Shown here: positions 26,224 to 33,714 of the stretch, piece by piece
How the letters are laid out: each line of letters opens with the position of its first letter
Numbering within the stretch: position 1 is the stretch's first letter
DNA from: Acinetobacter sp. P8-3-8
GTDB taxonomy: Bacteria > Pseudomonadota > Gammaproteobacteria > Pseudomonadales > Moraxellaceae
Direction: 5' to 3'
Assembly: GCF_000214135.1 (NCBI RefSeq)
Contig: NZ_AFIE01000040.1
Coordinates: 1-33,714 of the forward strand
DNA length: 33,714 nt
Program-made: the position numbers and the translations under genes
Notes under the pieces: generated by a model
The model's input: only the letters and a program-made list of their open reading frames with translations
What the model was told of the DNA's origin: nothing
Databases searched by the model: none

Positions 26224-28398
26224 TTGAAGACTTGGTTGTTAAAACTGCTGAAAACCACCTATAACACAAGTTTTATGTACAACTTGCGAATGATCATTGC
26301 CTTCTCAGGTACAGCTTTTGTCCCTTATTTTATGGGAAATCAATTGATGACTATTCCTTTGACCTTAGGTGTGCTTGCCGCAGGTTTAAGTGATATCGAT
26401 GATCGCTTTTCAGTCCGTCTTCAAAATCTGTTGTACACCTATATTGGTTTTTTTATTACCGCAACGTCCGTTACCCTGCTTTTTCCTTACCCGATTATCT
26501 TTGCAATAGGATTGATTGTATCTTGTATCGGCTGGATTTTATTGGGCTCTTTAGGGCGTCGTTATGCCACGATTTCTTACGGATGTCTGGTGATTTCTGT
26601 ATATTCAATGCTCGGTGTACATATATTTGATCAATGGTATATGCAGCCGAGTTTATTGGTCATTGGTGCCGCTTGGTACGGCCTCATTTCAACCATTAGT
26701 TTTCTACTGTTTCCAGTTCGCCAAGTCCAAGACAAGTTATCGCAATGTTATGCAGCGCTCGGTGATTTTCTATTTTCAAAGTCAAATTTGTTTGATGTTG
26801 ATATGACTGCAAGCAGCTACCAACAAAGTATGATTAGTTTGTCCTTGGAAAATGGTCAATTGATTACTATTTTCAACGAGATGCGTACAGCTCTACTTAC
26901 CCGTTTAAAAGGTGATAGAGGTCAACGTGATACGCGTCGTAGCTTACAGTATTATTTTGTTGCCCAAGATATTCATGAACGTGCCGATTCTGCACATATT
27001 GATTATCAAAAATTAGCTAAACTATTTGAACACAGCGATATTTTATTTCGCTTTCAGCGTGTGCTGTCATTACAAGGTAAAGCATGTAAAGACCTAAGCG
27101 ATAATATTCTGCATCGCACCACTTATCGACATAATACTCGTTTTGAACATGCTTTTAAAAATCTACGCTCGTCTTTAGACAAATTAAAACAAGAAGAAAA
27201 ATATGATCTAATTTGGATCAATGCATTGTTTTCACTGTACCAAAATCTGAAATCCATTGATGCACAGTTACGCAATCTCGAAACTGAACGTCATATTACC
27301 TCTGACCAAAGTAAACATATTGAGCACCAACTTAAAGATGATGATCTAAAAGGTTGGGATGATATTGTGATTCGGATTAAACAAAATTTAACCCCTGAAT
27401 CTGTTCTGTTTAGACATGCGATTCGTGTATCAATTGTGCTTTTCATTGGTTATGTTTTTATTCAAATGACCAATATTGAATATGGTTACTGGATTCTACT
27501 AACTGCACTCTTTGTCAGCCAGCCTAATTTTAATGCCACGAAACGTCGATTACGTTTAAGAATTATCGGTACGCTTGCTGGCATTATTTTAGGCTATGCG
27601 ATTTTATACTTTGTGCCATCCATCGAAGGGCAATTGTTATTACTGGTACTCAGTGGTGTATTGTTCTTCGACTTACGCAGTAAACAGTATGCACAAGCCA
27701 CTGCATTCGTCACGATTTTAGCCTTAATTAATTTTAATCTTGATGGGCTAGGTTTTGATGCAGGTCTGCCTCGCATGATTGATACCATCATTGGCTGTGC
27801 TTTAGCATGGTTTGGTGTGAGTTTTATTTTCCCAGACTGGAAATTCCGTCGCCTACCAAGAACAATCCAACGTTCATTCGAAGCACAATGTAATTATTTA
27901 GCTGAAGTCGTGAATCAATATCATCATGGTCGAAACAATGCTTTGAATTATCGAATTGTTCGTCGCGCTGCACATAATACCGATGCAGATGTTGCTTCTT
28001 TGATTTCAACTTTAGCCACTGAACCTGATTTTGATCCAAGTCAAAAGAGTTTGGCATTTGAATTTTTGTGTTTAAATCATACATTTATTAGCTATATTGC
28101 TGCTTTGGGTGCGCATCGGGCGCAAATTCAAGATCAAGAAATCTTAAATTTGATGGATCAAGCTTTAGATGATATTCGTGGTGCTTTATTAAGAGATGAA
28201 ACACCTGATTTGACTGCACATAATATGTTGCAGAACATTCGGACTCGTTTAAATCAGTCTGAACTTGATCAGTCTAAATCTTTGATTATTCTTCAACAAT
28301 TATCGCTTATGTTTAGTATTTTAGACCAATTAAGGACATTAAAACAAAATTTAAGCCATGCACGTGATGAACATTCAACTGAATTGGCTTCTTTATAA
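26224..28398 (+). CDS. YccS/YhfK-type FUSC-family inner-membrane protein
   Basis: This is a 724-residue protein with two membrane blocks, each of about six helices (about 15-165 and about 400-540), separated by a large helical cytoplasmic part and followed by a second cytoplasmic domain. The layout and the segments DIDDRFSVRLQNLLYTYIGF and GYWILLTALFVSQPNF, and the latter's following RLRLRIIGTLAG, match the YccS/YhfK (FUSC) family, distantly related to aromatic-acid exporter AaeB. Transport function is inferred from that family. The start is TTG with AAGGA 7 nt upstream; no closer ATG fits better until MYNLRM. Confidence 0.87.
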   Translation: MKTWLLKLLKTTYNTSFMYNLRMIIAFSGTAFVPYFMGNQLMTIPLTLGVLAAGLSDIDDRFSVRLQNLLYTYIGFFITATSVTLLFPYPIIFAIGLIVSCIGWILLGSLGRRYATISYGCLVISVYSMLGVHIFDQWYMQPSLLVIGAAWYGLISTISFLLFPVRQVQDKLSQCYAALGDFLFSKSNLFDVDMTASSYQQSMISLSLENGQLITIFNEMRTALLTRLKGDRGQRDTRRSLQYYFVAQDIHERADSAHIDYQKLAKLFEHSDILFRFQRVLSLQGKACKDLSDNILHRTTYRHNTRFEHAFKNLRSSLDKLKQEEKYDLIWINALFSLYQNLKSIDAQLRNLETERHITSDQSKHIEHQLKDDDLKGWDDIVIRIKQNLTPESVLFRHAIRVSIVLFIGYVFIQMTNIEYGYWILLTALFVSQPNFNATKRRLRLRIIGTLAGIILGYAILYFVPSIEGQLLLLVLSGVLFFDLRSKQYAQATAFVTILALINFNLDGLGFDAGLPRMIDTIIGCALAWFGVSFIFPDWKFRRLPRTIQRSFEAQCNYLAEVVNQYHHGRNNALNYRIVRRAAHNTDADVASLISTLATEPDFDPSQKSLAFEFLCLNHTFISYIAALGAHRAQIQDQEILNLMDQALDDIRGALLRDETPDLTAHNMLQNIRTRLNQSELDQSKSLIILQQLSLMFSILDQLRTLKQNLSHARDEHSTELASL

Positions 28399-28424
28399 AT
28401 GTGTATAAAATTTGCTTCGTTATT

Positions 28425-28433
28425 TGGTACAAT
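28425..28433 (+). promoter_or_regulatory. extended -10 promoter before the YcxB-like gene
   Basis: TGGTACAAT is an extended -10 element (TGn plus TACAAT). No good -35 is present, as is usual for this class. The predicted start falls around 28440, at the 5' edge of the hairpin at 28438-28461. Confidence 0.5.
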
Positions 28434-28437
28434 ACGC

Positions 28438-28461
28438 GCACTAAATCTGAGGATTTAGTGC
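28438..28461 (+). other. 10-bp hairpin at the predicted 5' end of the YcxB-like mRNA
   Basis: GCACTAAATC (28438-28447) pairs with GATTTAGTGC (28452-28461) around a TGAG loop. No T-run follows, so it is a poor terminator for the upstream FUSC gene. Its position right at the predicted transcription start suggests a 5' mRNA-stabilising stem. Confidence 0.5.
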
Positions 28462-28497
28462 TAAACTCTGACTAGATTTATACACACTACTGACACT

Positions 28498-29058
28498 ATG
28501 ACTGCCAAGAATATTTACGCTTATACTTTACAACCTGTTCCGTACGAAGTTTCGGAAGCTGAACAACGTAGCGCTCAACTCGCAATTTGGCGTAGTACCA
28601 ATAAAATTGGAATGAAAACTTGGGCGATTATAGGCGTAGTTGTAGCGCTGGCTTTGTTGGGTCTTATTTTCATTAAGAATTATTCAACCATTATTTTCTG
28701 GGTATTGCTTGCAGGTGTAGCGATTTACTTACTTGTCCGTAAATTCGGTCTTGAATGGTATGTCAAACGCAAAATGAATGAATTTCCAGTTCAGGAAATT
28801 AAAGGCATCAAACTGGGTGTACAACCAAGTGGTATTGTTATGCGTCAACAAATGGGCGCACAAGAAGGTGTTGGAACCATCGGTTGGAATGATATTTACG
28901 AATGGTATAATACACCTGAATTCATGCTGGTTAACTTCAAAGTGAAAGGTCAACAAGGCGCTTATATCCTTCCTAAACGTATGGATAGTCGTAACTTCCC
29001 TTTTGCAACTGTGCGTAAACATCTACAAGAAGTTGTTGGCGATGCTAAAACGCTATAA
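28498..29058 (+). CDS. YcxB-like two-helix membrane protein
   Basis: This 186-residue protein has two adjacent membrane helices (about 41-62 and 65-82) followed by a cytoplasmic beta-rich domain. The latter, with GTIGWNDIYEWYNTPEFMLV and YILPKRM, has the outline of the YcxB-like C-terminal domain (a PH-like fold ending in an aromatic/LPKR signature). The role is unknown. It is a single-gene unit between the extended -10 promoter and a strong terminator. Confidence 0.65.
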   Translation: MTAKNIYAYTLQPVPYEVSEAEQRSAQLAIWRSTNKIGMKTWAIIGVVVALALLGLIFIKNYSTIIFWVLLAGVAIYLLVRKFGLEWYVKRKMNEFPVQEIKGIKLGVQPSGIVMRQQMGAQEGVGTIGWNDIYEWYNTPEFMLVNFKVKGQQGAYILPKRMDSRNFPFATVRKHLQEVVGDAKTL

Positions 29059-29072
29059 AAGTTAATTTTTCT

Positions 29073-29100
29073 AAAAAACCTCCAATCGTGGAGGTTTTTT
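29073..29100 (+). terminator. strong terminator after the YcxB-like gene
   Basis: A 12-bp stem (AAAAAACCTCCA with TGGAGGTTTTTT) closes an ATCG loop, and the T-run continues to 29101. The A-run in front makes it able to work on the minus strand too. Confidence 0.88.
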
Positions 29101-29130
29101 TATATTTCACTACAAAACTTTAATAAAAAT

Positions 29131-29149
29131 GATAATGAGAATAAATATT
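29131..29149 (+). promoter_or_regulatory. Fur-box-like site before the PepSY-reductase gene
   Basis: GATAATGAGAATAAATATT matches the Fur consensus at 15 of 19 positions by hand count, and ATTATC follows at once (29147-29152), completing an inverted GATAAT/ATTATC pair. It lies 77 nt upstream of the ATG. Iron repression of the reductase is inferred. Confidence 0.6.
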
Positions 29150-29226
29150 ATCTGCAAAATCCATCTTATCTGCTAAATCTTCAGCTATAATTTGCCAATC
29201 AAAATTACATTTCCTCTTCCACGACC

Positions 29227-31935
29227 ATGTTTAAAAAGACATTTTTCCAAATACATTGGTTCTTAGGGATTACAGCAGGATTAATCCTTTCCATTATGGG
29301 GGTTACTGGTGCTATTTATTCTTATGAACAACCTATTCAAAAATGGTTAAATCCAGCGAGTTTTACTGTTCAAGTTGAAAATAGAGCAAAACTGACACCT
29401 GCTGAAATTTATCAACATTTCCAGACAGAAAGTCCAGAAACCAAAATCAACAGTATTACCATTGCAAAAGCACCTGATGAATCTTCTAGCATCAATATCG
29501 TGAAAGAAGGTGCGCGCAAAGGTTATACCATGATGATTAACCCATACACAGCGCAAGTTTTACCCGAGGTCAAAGGCAAAGCATTTTTCCAATTTGTACA
29601 ACAGTTACATCGTAATTTGACGGCTGGCGAAGTCGGTAAGCAAATTACTGGTGCAAGTACATTGATGCTGATTTTCTTTGTATTGAGCGGTTTGTATTTA
29701 CGTTGGCCGAAAAAGCATTCTTTTAAACAATGGTTTGTGATTAAACCTAAACTTAAAGGGCGTAACTTCCTTTGGGATTTACATGCTGTTGTTGGAACTT
29801 GGGTGGTTATTTTCTACTTAATCCTTGCCTGCACAGGTTTATATTGGTCTTATGACTGGTGGCGCAATGGTATGTTCAAGGTATTGGGGGTAGAAAGACC
29901 TCAACCTGAAATGCAAGCTGGACGTGGTGAAGTAAATCAACGCCCGCAAGGCAATCGTGCAGAAGGACAACGTGATGCTGGAAACCGTGGCGAAGGTCGT
30001 GGTGATTCTGCACGTGGCGAAAAGCAACCTAATGGTGATAATTCAAATCGTGGTGAGCAAATCGGTGCTGAAAGTCGAGAGCGCGGTGTTGAAGGCCGAG
30101 AACGTGGCGACAAACAAGGTTTAAAACCTGAGCAAATTCAATTAGCACTCACGCAAACATGGAGTGGCTTTAACACTCAGATTAAACGTGACTACTCTGC
30201 CCTCACCGTTTCTATTCCTAAAAAAGCGGATGGTAAAGTTGAAGTTTCTTTTGTGGATGCAATTCCTCAACATGAACGTGCTCGTAACAAAGCAGTTTAT
30301 AATTATCAAAGTGCTCAACTCGAAAAAATAGAATTATACGAAGATAAAAAGCTCAATGAGAAAATCATGAGTAGCATGCTTCCTGTGCACCGTGGCAGTT
30401 TCTTTGGCCCTATTTATCAGTTCATTGTCATGCTTGCTGCATTGGCGATGCCATTATTCTTTGTTACAGGTTGGATGCTTTATTTAAAACGTCGTAAACA
30501 AAAAAAGCTGACTTTAGCAGCCAAACAAACGACTTCCGCGGTACAAATTGATCCAAATGCAACACCTTGGCTAATCACTTATGCATCTCAAACAGGTGTG
30601 TCTGAACAATTGGCTTGGCGTACATCAAGTAGTTTACAAGAGGCACATCAACCAACAACAGTAAAAGCAGTACAGCAATTAACAGTTGATGATTTAAGAC
30701 AAGCCAAACAAATTCTTTTTGTTGCAAGTACTTATGGTACTGGTGACTCTCCAGACCTTGCATCAAGTTTTGAGAAAAAGCTCATGGCACAGTCATTGGA
30801 TCTTGCTCATTTAAAATATGCTGTTTTGGCATTGGGCTCGCAAGACTATCCGGATTCTTACTGTAGTTTTGGACATCGTATTGATCAGTGGTTAAAGCAA
30901 TCTGGCGCTCAGCAATTATTCGCAACCATTGAAGTGAATAATGCCAATAATGACGATATTCAAAAGTGGAATACAGCCTTAGCACAAGCTACGCATCTTG
31001 AACTTAAAGGCATGTCGATTGAAAAAACCTTTGATCAATGGAAACTCACGAAACGTGAATTATTAAATCCAAACAGTATGGGTGCGCCTGCCTTTAATAT
31101 TGAACTTCAAGCGCCTTATGATGCCAATTGGCAAGCTGGTGATATTGCCGAGATTCAAACAGGTAACAGTGCAGATCGTATTCAATTATTTTTGGATCAA
31201 CAGCAAATTCAAGCTGAAACACCAGTAGCTTCATTGAATCAAACCATTCAACAAGCACTCTGGGATCGTGATTTGACTGTAGCAGTGACATCATTTTCAA
31301 GTATGGAAGATTTACTTGAACAATTACCTACCCTGCCGACACGTGAATATTCAATTGCCAGTATTCCAACACAGCAAGTTTTACGTTTGGTCATTCGTCA
31401 GCAACGCAATGAACAGGGTGAGCTTGGACTCGGTTCAGGTTGGCTCACAGAACATATTGCATTACGTGATCAAGTTTCTTTGCGGATTCGAACCAATGAG
31501 TCCTTCCATTTAATTTCAGATAATCGTCCTATTATTTGTATTGGTAATGGTACGGGGATCGCTGGGCTCATGAGTTTAATCCATGCCCGTGTTCGTTTGG
31601 ATTACACAGATAATTGGCTTATTTTTGGTGAACGCCAACAAGCCAATGACTTTTTCTTTAAAGACACTGTTCAAGCTTGGCAAAACACAGCAATGCTTAA
31701 ACGTATTGATTTAGCTTTTTCACGAGATCAGGCTGAAAAAATCTATGTACACCATAAGTTACGTGATCATGCTGAAGCGCTAAAAGCTTGGGTAGAGAAT
31801 GATGCCGTGATTTATGTCTGTGGTAGTATTCAAGGTATGGCGAGTGATGTAGAACAAGCCTTAGTTGATATCCTAGGGCAAAGTACCGTAGATCAATTGC
31901 GTTTAGATGGTCGTTATCGTCGTGATGTTTATTAA
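29227..31935 (+). CDS. PepSY membrane protein fused to flavodoxin/FNR reductase
   Basis: This 902-residue protein is a likely inner-membrane ferric or ferrisiderophore reductase. The N-terminal PepSY-TM part has helices at about 10-32, 142-158, 186-208 and 394-420. Histidines H10, H128, H186 and H388 sit at helix edges as in the PepSY protein at 2193-3815, and are candidate heme ligands. The cytoplasmic part has a flavodoxin domain (about 448-585, FMN loop TYASQTGVSE, then STYGTGDSP) and a ferredoxin-reductase module (about 600-902) with FAD motif REYSIAS, NAD(P) motif GNGTGIAGL, the CGS of YVCGSIQGM, and a C-terminal Tyr. Electrons would pass NAD(P)H-FAD-FMN-heme-periplasm. An odd Gly/Arg/Glu-rich insert occupies about 228-298. 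A Fur-like site precedes it and a terminator follows. Confidence 0.9.
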   Translation: MFKKTFFQIHWFLGITAGLILSIMGVTGAIYSYEQPIQKWLNPASFTVQVENRAKLTPAEIYQHFQTESPETKINSITIAKAPDESSSINIVKEGARKGYTMMINPYTAQVLPEVKGKAFFQFVQQLHRNLTAGEVGKQITGASTLMLIFFVLSGLYLRWPKKHSFKQWFVIKPKLKGRNFLWDLHAVVGTWVVIFYLILACTGLYWSYDWWRNGMFKVLGVERPQPEMQAGRGEVNQRPQGNRAEGQRDAGNRGEGRGDSARGEKQPNGDNSNRGEQIGAESRERGVEGRERGDKQGLKPEQIQLALTQTWSGFNTQIKRDYSALTVSIPKKADGKVEVSFVDAIPQHERARNKAVYNYQSAQLEKIELYEDKKLNEKIMSSMLPVHRGSFFGPIYQFIVMLAALAMPLFFVTGWMLYLKRRKQKKLTLAAKQTTSAVQIDPNATPWLITYASQTGVSEQLAWRTSSSLQEAHQPTTVKAVQQLTVDDLRQAKQILFVASTYGTGDSPDLASSFEKKLMAQSLDLAHLKYAVLALGSQDYPDSYCSFGHRIDQWLKQSGAQQLFATIEVNNANNDDIQKWNTALAQATHLELKGMSIEKTFDQWKLTKRELLNPNSMGAPAFNIELQAPYDANWQAGDIAEIQTGNSADRIQLFLDQQQIQAETPVASLNQTIQQALWDRDLTVAVTSFSSMEDLLEQLPTLPTREYSIASIPTQQVLRLVIRQQRNEQGELGLGSGWLTEHIALRDQVSLRIRTNESFHLISDNRPIICIGNGTGIAGLMSLIHARVRLDYTDNWLIFGERQQANDFFFKDTVQAWQNTAMLKRIDLAFSRDQAEKIYVHHKLRDHAEALKAWVENDAVIYVCGSIQGMASDVEQALVDILGQSTVDQLRLDGRYRRDVY

Positions 31936-31987
31936 TTGTTTTTAAATACATTTTTAATCAACTTATCGATTTAATAACCAAATAACC

Positions 31988-32017
31988 AATAGACCGAGCC
32001 AAAGTGCTCGGTCTATT
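31988..32017 (+). terminator. terminator after the PepSY-reductase gene
   Basis: AATAGACCGAGC (31988-31999) pairs perfectly with GCTCGGTCTATT (32006-32017) around a 6-nt loop, followed by CTTTTAAG. The 12-bp GC-containing stem is strong, although the T-run is short. Confidence 0.8.
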
Positions 32018-32066
32018 CTTTTAAGCCTCACCTTTTCAGCGCTGCTTTTAGTCCTGCTTTTTAGTT

Positions 32067-32096
32067 TTGACTTTAAGACTAGAATGTTTTGAAAAT
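32067..32096 (+). promoter_or_regulatory. weak candidate promoter of the DUF218 gene
   Basis: TTGACT (32067-32072) and GAAAAT (32091-32096) are spaced by 18 nt. The -35 box is good, the -10 box poor. The leader of about 65 nt would contain a 7-bp hairpin (ATGATTT with AAATCAT, 32097-32116). Confidence 0.3.
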
Positions 32097-32167
32097 ATGA
32101 TTTCTTTACAAATCATCATGTGGTTTCAGTTTAAAATAATAAAATAGTTAAATACCTTTAGATTCAT

Positions 32168-32953
32168 ATGAATAAAAACAAGTTATTGCGATCGATCCTT
32201 TTTATCCTCGGTTTTTTACTTTTTCTTGATGGATTCATTCTCATTTTATATAAAAAAATCCACTTGGGAACAATCTTACCACTGTTGATCGGTTTGGTTT
32301 TCTGTGTGACTGCATTATGGATTAAACAAATTTCTAATTTTTTAGCGCAGCATTCAACATTAAAAAAGATTTGGTCTTTTGGTTGGATCGCTTTTGGAAT
32401 TTGGTTGATTAGCCTATTTGCATTTTTTACTTATATTCAGCTTAAATCCAGTCAAAATCAGCAAATTGAAAATGTTGAAGCGATTATTGTATTAGGTAGC
32501 GGTATCAGCCAAGGTAAAGCATCTCCTACACTAGCGAAGCGTTTAGACACCGCTGGTGAAATTGCAAAACAGCAACCGCAGACATTGATTATTGTCAGTG
32601 GTGGGCTGGATTATGGTGAAGTAAAAACTGAAGCTGAAATCATGTCTAGCTATTTACAACAGTATGCACAGATTCAAGAAAAACGTATTCTGCAAGAAAA
32701 TCAAAGCACCAGTACCGATTTAAACCTGAAAAATAGCCAAAAGATTTTAACAGCGCATAAACTTGGCTTAAATTCTAAAATTGCGATTGTGACCAGTGAT
32801 TTCCACACGCTTCGCGCAGGTGCAATTGCCCACAAACAAGGCTATAGCAACTTTATCACTGTCGGCGCTGAAACACCGATTTCTACGCGCTATAACGCAT
32901 GGTTGAGAGAATATTTTGCCTACATCAGCGGATGGGTATTCGGTGAGTATTAA
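32168..32953 (+). CDS. YdcF/ElyC-family DUF218 membrane protein
   Basis: This is a 261-residue protein with three N-terminal membrane helices (about 7-28, 35-54 and 72-92) and a DUF218 domain from about residue 103: EAIIVLGSGI, LAKRLDTA, TLIIVSGG, TEAEIMSSYL, ENQSTSTDLNL and IAIVTSDFHTLRA. These motifs define the SanA/YdcF/ElyC family. ElyC and SanA act in envelope and lipid-carrier homeostasis in E. coli; the exact role here is unknown. It is convergent with the DUF2750 gene, with a 41-nt gap. Confidence 0.87.
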   Translation: MNKNKLLRSILFILGFLLFLDGFILILYKKIHLGTILPLLIGLVFCVTALWIKQISNFLAQHSTLKKIWSFGWIAFGIWLISLFAFFTYIQLKSSQNQQIENVEAIIVLGSGISQGKASPTLAKRLDTAGEIAKQQPQTLIIVSGGLDYGEVKTEAEIMSSYLQQYAQIQEKRILQENQSTSTDLNLKNSQKILTAHKLGLNSKIAIVTSDFHTLRAGAIAHKQGYSNFITVGAETPISTRYNAWLREYFAYISGWVFGEY

Positions 32954-32968
32954 AACTCACCTGAGTTT
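32953..32968 (-). terminator. weak hairpin between convergent genes
   Basis: AAACTC (32953-32958) and GAGTTT (32963-32968) surround an ACCT loop. On the minus strand TTAATAC follows the stem. It starts at the last base of the DUF218 gene. Six base pairs and a short T-run make it a marginal terminator for the DUF2750 gene. Confidence 0.3.
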
Positions 32969-32994
32969 AAAATGGTGAACAATAAATAGTTTCA

Positions 32995-33465
32995 CTACAT
33001 TTTATTGATACGAATCTTACGAGGTAAAGGTAGATTCACATTATTTCGAAACAGTTCAGGCTGGGTTGTATAAAGTTGATATAAATAATTTTTCATATCA
33101 ATTAAAAACTTACTTCCTGCAACCAATACATTTTGCCCTTCGGGCGTTAAATTGATGGATAATAAAGTATTATTTTCAATAATAAATGGAATCATTTGGT
33201 CTAAAAAAGGGATTAAATCAATCTCTTGGAGTGTATAACGACTCCAATTATCTTTAATTAATAACTGAGCTAAACTTTTACTTTGCCAAACAGCTAAAGA
33301 TTGCTGACCTGTCGGCGTTGAACACAATGCCCAACCTTCATCATAAAGTGCATATAACTTAGTTTGAGAGACAATCGTTTCTACAAAAATTTTATATTGA
33401 TCAATTGCTTGAGCTGGCCCTTTCTGAATCGAAGAAGCTGCTTTACGTTGATAAGGATTTCTCAT
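32995..33465 (-). CDS. DUF2750-domain protein
   Basis: This is a 156-residue cytoplasmic protein. After a basic start (MRNPYQRKAAS), the part from about 28 to 105 (FVETIVSQTKLYALYDEGWA, then STPTGQQSLAVWQSKSLAQL, IDLIPFLDQMIPFI) has the layout of DUF2750: a Trp or Tyr early strand, a VW segment, and a helix preceding an acidic IxLxxFL motif. The function of the family is unknown. The C-terminal tail ends in a basic PLPRKIRINKM. It is a single gene between the DUF218 gene and tRNA-Val. Confidence 0.7.
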   Translation of the reverse strand: MRNPYQRKAASSIQKGPAQAIDQYKIFVETIVSQTKLYALYDEGWALCSTPTGQQSLAVWQSKSLAQLLIKDNWSRYTLQEIDLIPFLDQMIPFIIENNTLLSINLTPEGQNVLVAGSKFLIDMKNYLYQLYTTQPELFRNNVNLPLPRKIRINKM

Positions 33466-33539
33466 ATTGATGTTTAATTTTTAAAATAATTATAGTGTGA
33501 TTGTATAGAAATATATTGAATGAATAAAGAGATAGAATA

Positions 33540-33615
33540 TGGTGGGCGCTGACGGGATCGAACCGCCGACATTCTGCTTGTAAGGCAGACGCTCTACCAA
33601 CTGAGCTAAGCGCCC
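33540..33615 (-). tRNA. tRNA-Val (anticodon UAC)
   Basis: The 76-nt gene includes an encoded CCA (33542-33540). On the minus strand the acceptor GGGCGCT (33615-33609) pairs with AGCGCCC (33550-33544), followed by the discriminator A. The D-arm GCTCAGTTGGTAGAGC, the anticodon arm TCTGC-CTTACAA-GCAGA with anticodon TAC, and the T-arm with GGTTCGATCC are all intact. The anticodon and overall sequence match bacterial tRNA-Val reading GUA/GUG codons. Confidence 0.97.
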
Positions 33616-33714
33616 TGAGGATAGCTATAAAGTGCGTTAAGAATATTAGAGAGATCTAAAATACGCTGAAACTTTATAAACTTAATTTTCTAATTGTCTT
33701 GATCTCAGGAATCA

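Noticed and set aside
26224-28398. FUSC protein as part of an AaeAB-type aromatic-acid efflux operon
   Set aside because: No membrane-fusion protein or LysR regulator is adjacent, and the two-block layout fits YccS/YhfK better.

Overview
The window reads as a chromosomal segment of an AT-rich gammaproteobacterium, most likely an Acinetobacter species (Moraxellaceae). The reasons are the gene order FCD/GntR regulator - smc - zipA - ligA, the stand-alone birA next to coaX, the FtnA-type ferritin resembling the Pseudomonas/Acinetobacter proteins, and the low-GC intergenic DNA. No species call is possible from sequence reading alone. I see no insertion sequence, prophage module or CRISPR array. 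Most of the window is well-packed housekeeping sequence with accessory genes between.

Layout. 1-2140: a ferritin of the bacterioferritin family (minus) and a divergent NAD-dependent reductase. 2193-6780: an iron-uptake block on the minus strand: a TonB-dependent siderophore receptor behind two Fur-box-like sites, a terminator, then two small membrane proteins (DUF3325- and DUF3649-like) and a PepSY membrane protein. 6800-14330: ligA, zipA, smc and an FCD-type GntR regulator with a palindromic operator candidate in front of it. 14385-16733: a TauE/SafE permease (minus) head-to-head with birA-coaX (plus). 16759-19938: a degenerate RBBP9/YdeN-like hydrolase, ffh, and a divergent YpjD/CcsA-like membrane protein. 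20319-21865: an ALDH3-like aldehyde dehydrogenase behind a perfect 26-bp palindrome. 22030-23265: a very AT-rich pocket with an unknown lipoprotein and a translationally coupled 66-residue protein. 23266-28398: dusC, an SseB-domain protein, a Bcr/CflA exporter, and a divergent YccS/YhfK-type (FUSC) membrane protein. 28426-33615: a YcxB-like protein, a second Fur-box-associated PepSY protein fused to a flavodoxin/FAD/NAD reductase, a DUF218 protein, a DUF2750 protein, and tRNA-Val(UAC).

How the genes fit together. Iron is the main theme: storage (ferritin), outer-membrane uptake (receptor), and two inner-membrane PepSY proteins. Both PepSY proteins carry the same four-histidine pattern beside their membrane helices, and one is fused to an NAD(P)H-flavin reductase. 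The inference is import of a ferric siderophore followed by reductive iron release at the inner membrane. Other genes serve chromosome maintenance and division (smc, zipA, ligA), protein targeting (ffh), cofactor chemistry (birA, coaX) and tRNA modification (dusC).

No wholly new multi-gene defence or mobile system is evident. The best leads are: a hydrolase that has lost both its nucleophilic Ser and its catalytic His; a biotin ligase with an altered GRGRRG loop at the position whose mutation makes E. coli BirA promiscuous; an RGE/RGD-rich insert in the PepSY reductase; the perfect palindrome before the aldehyde dehydrogenase; and the unknown lipoprotein pair.
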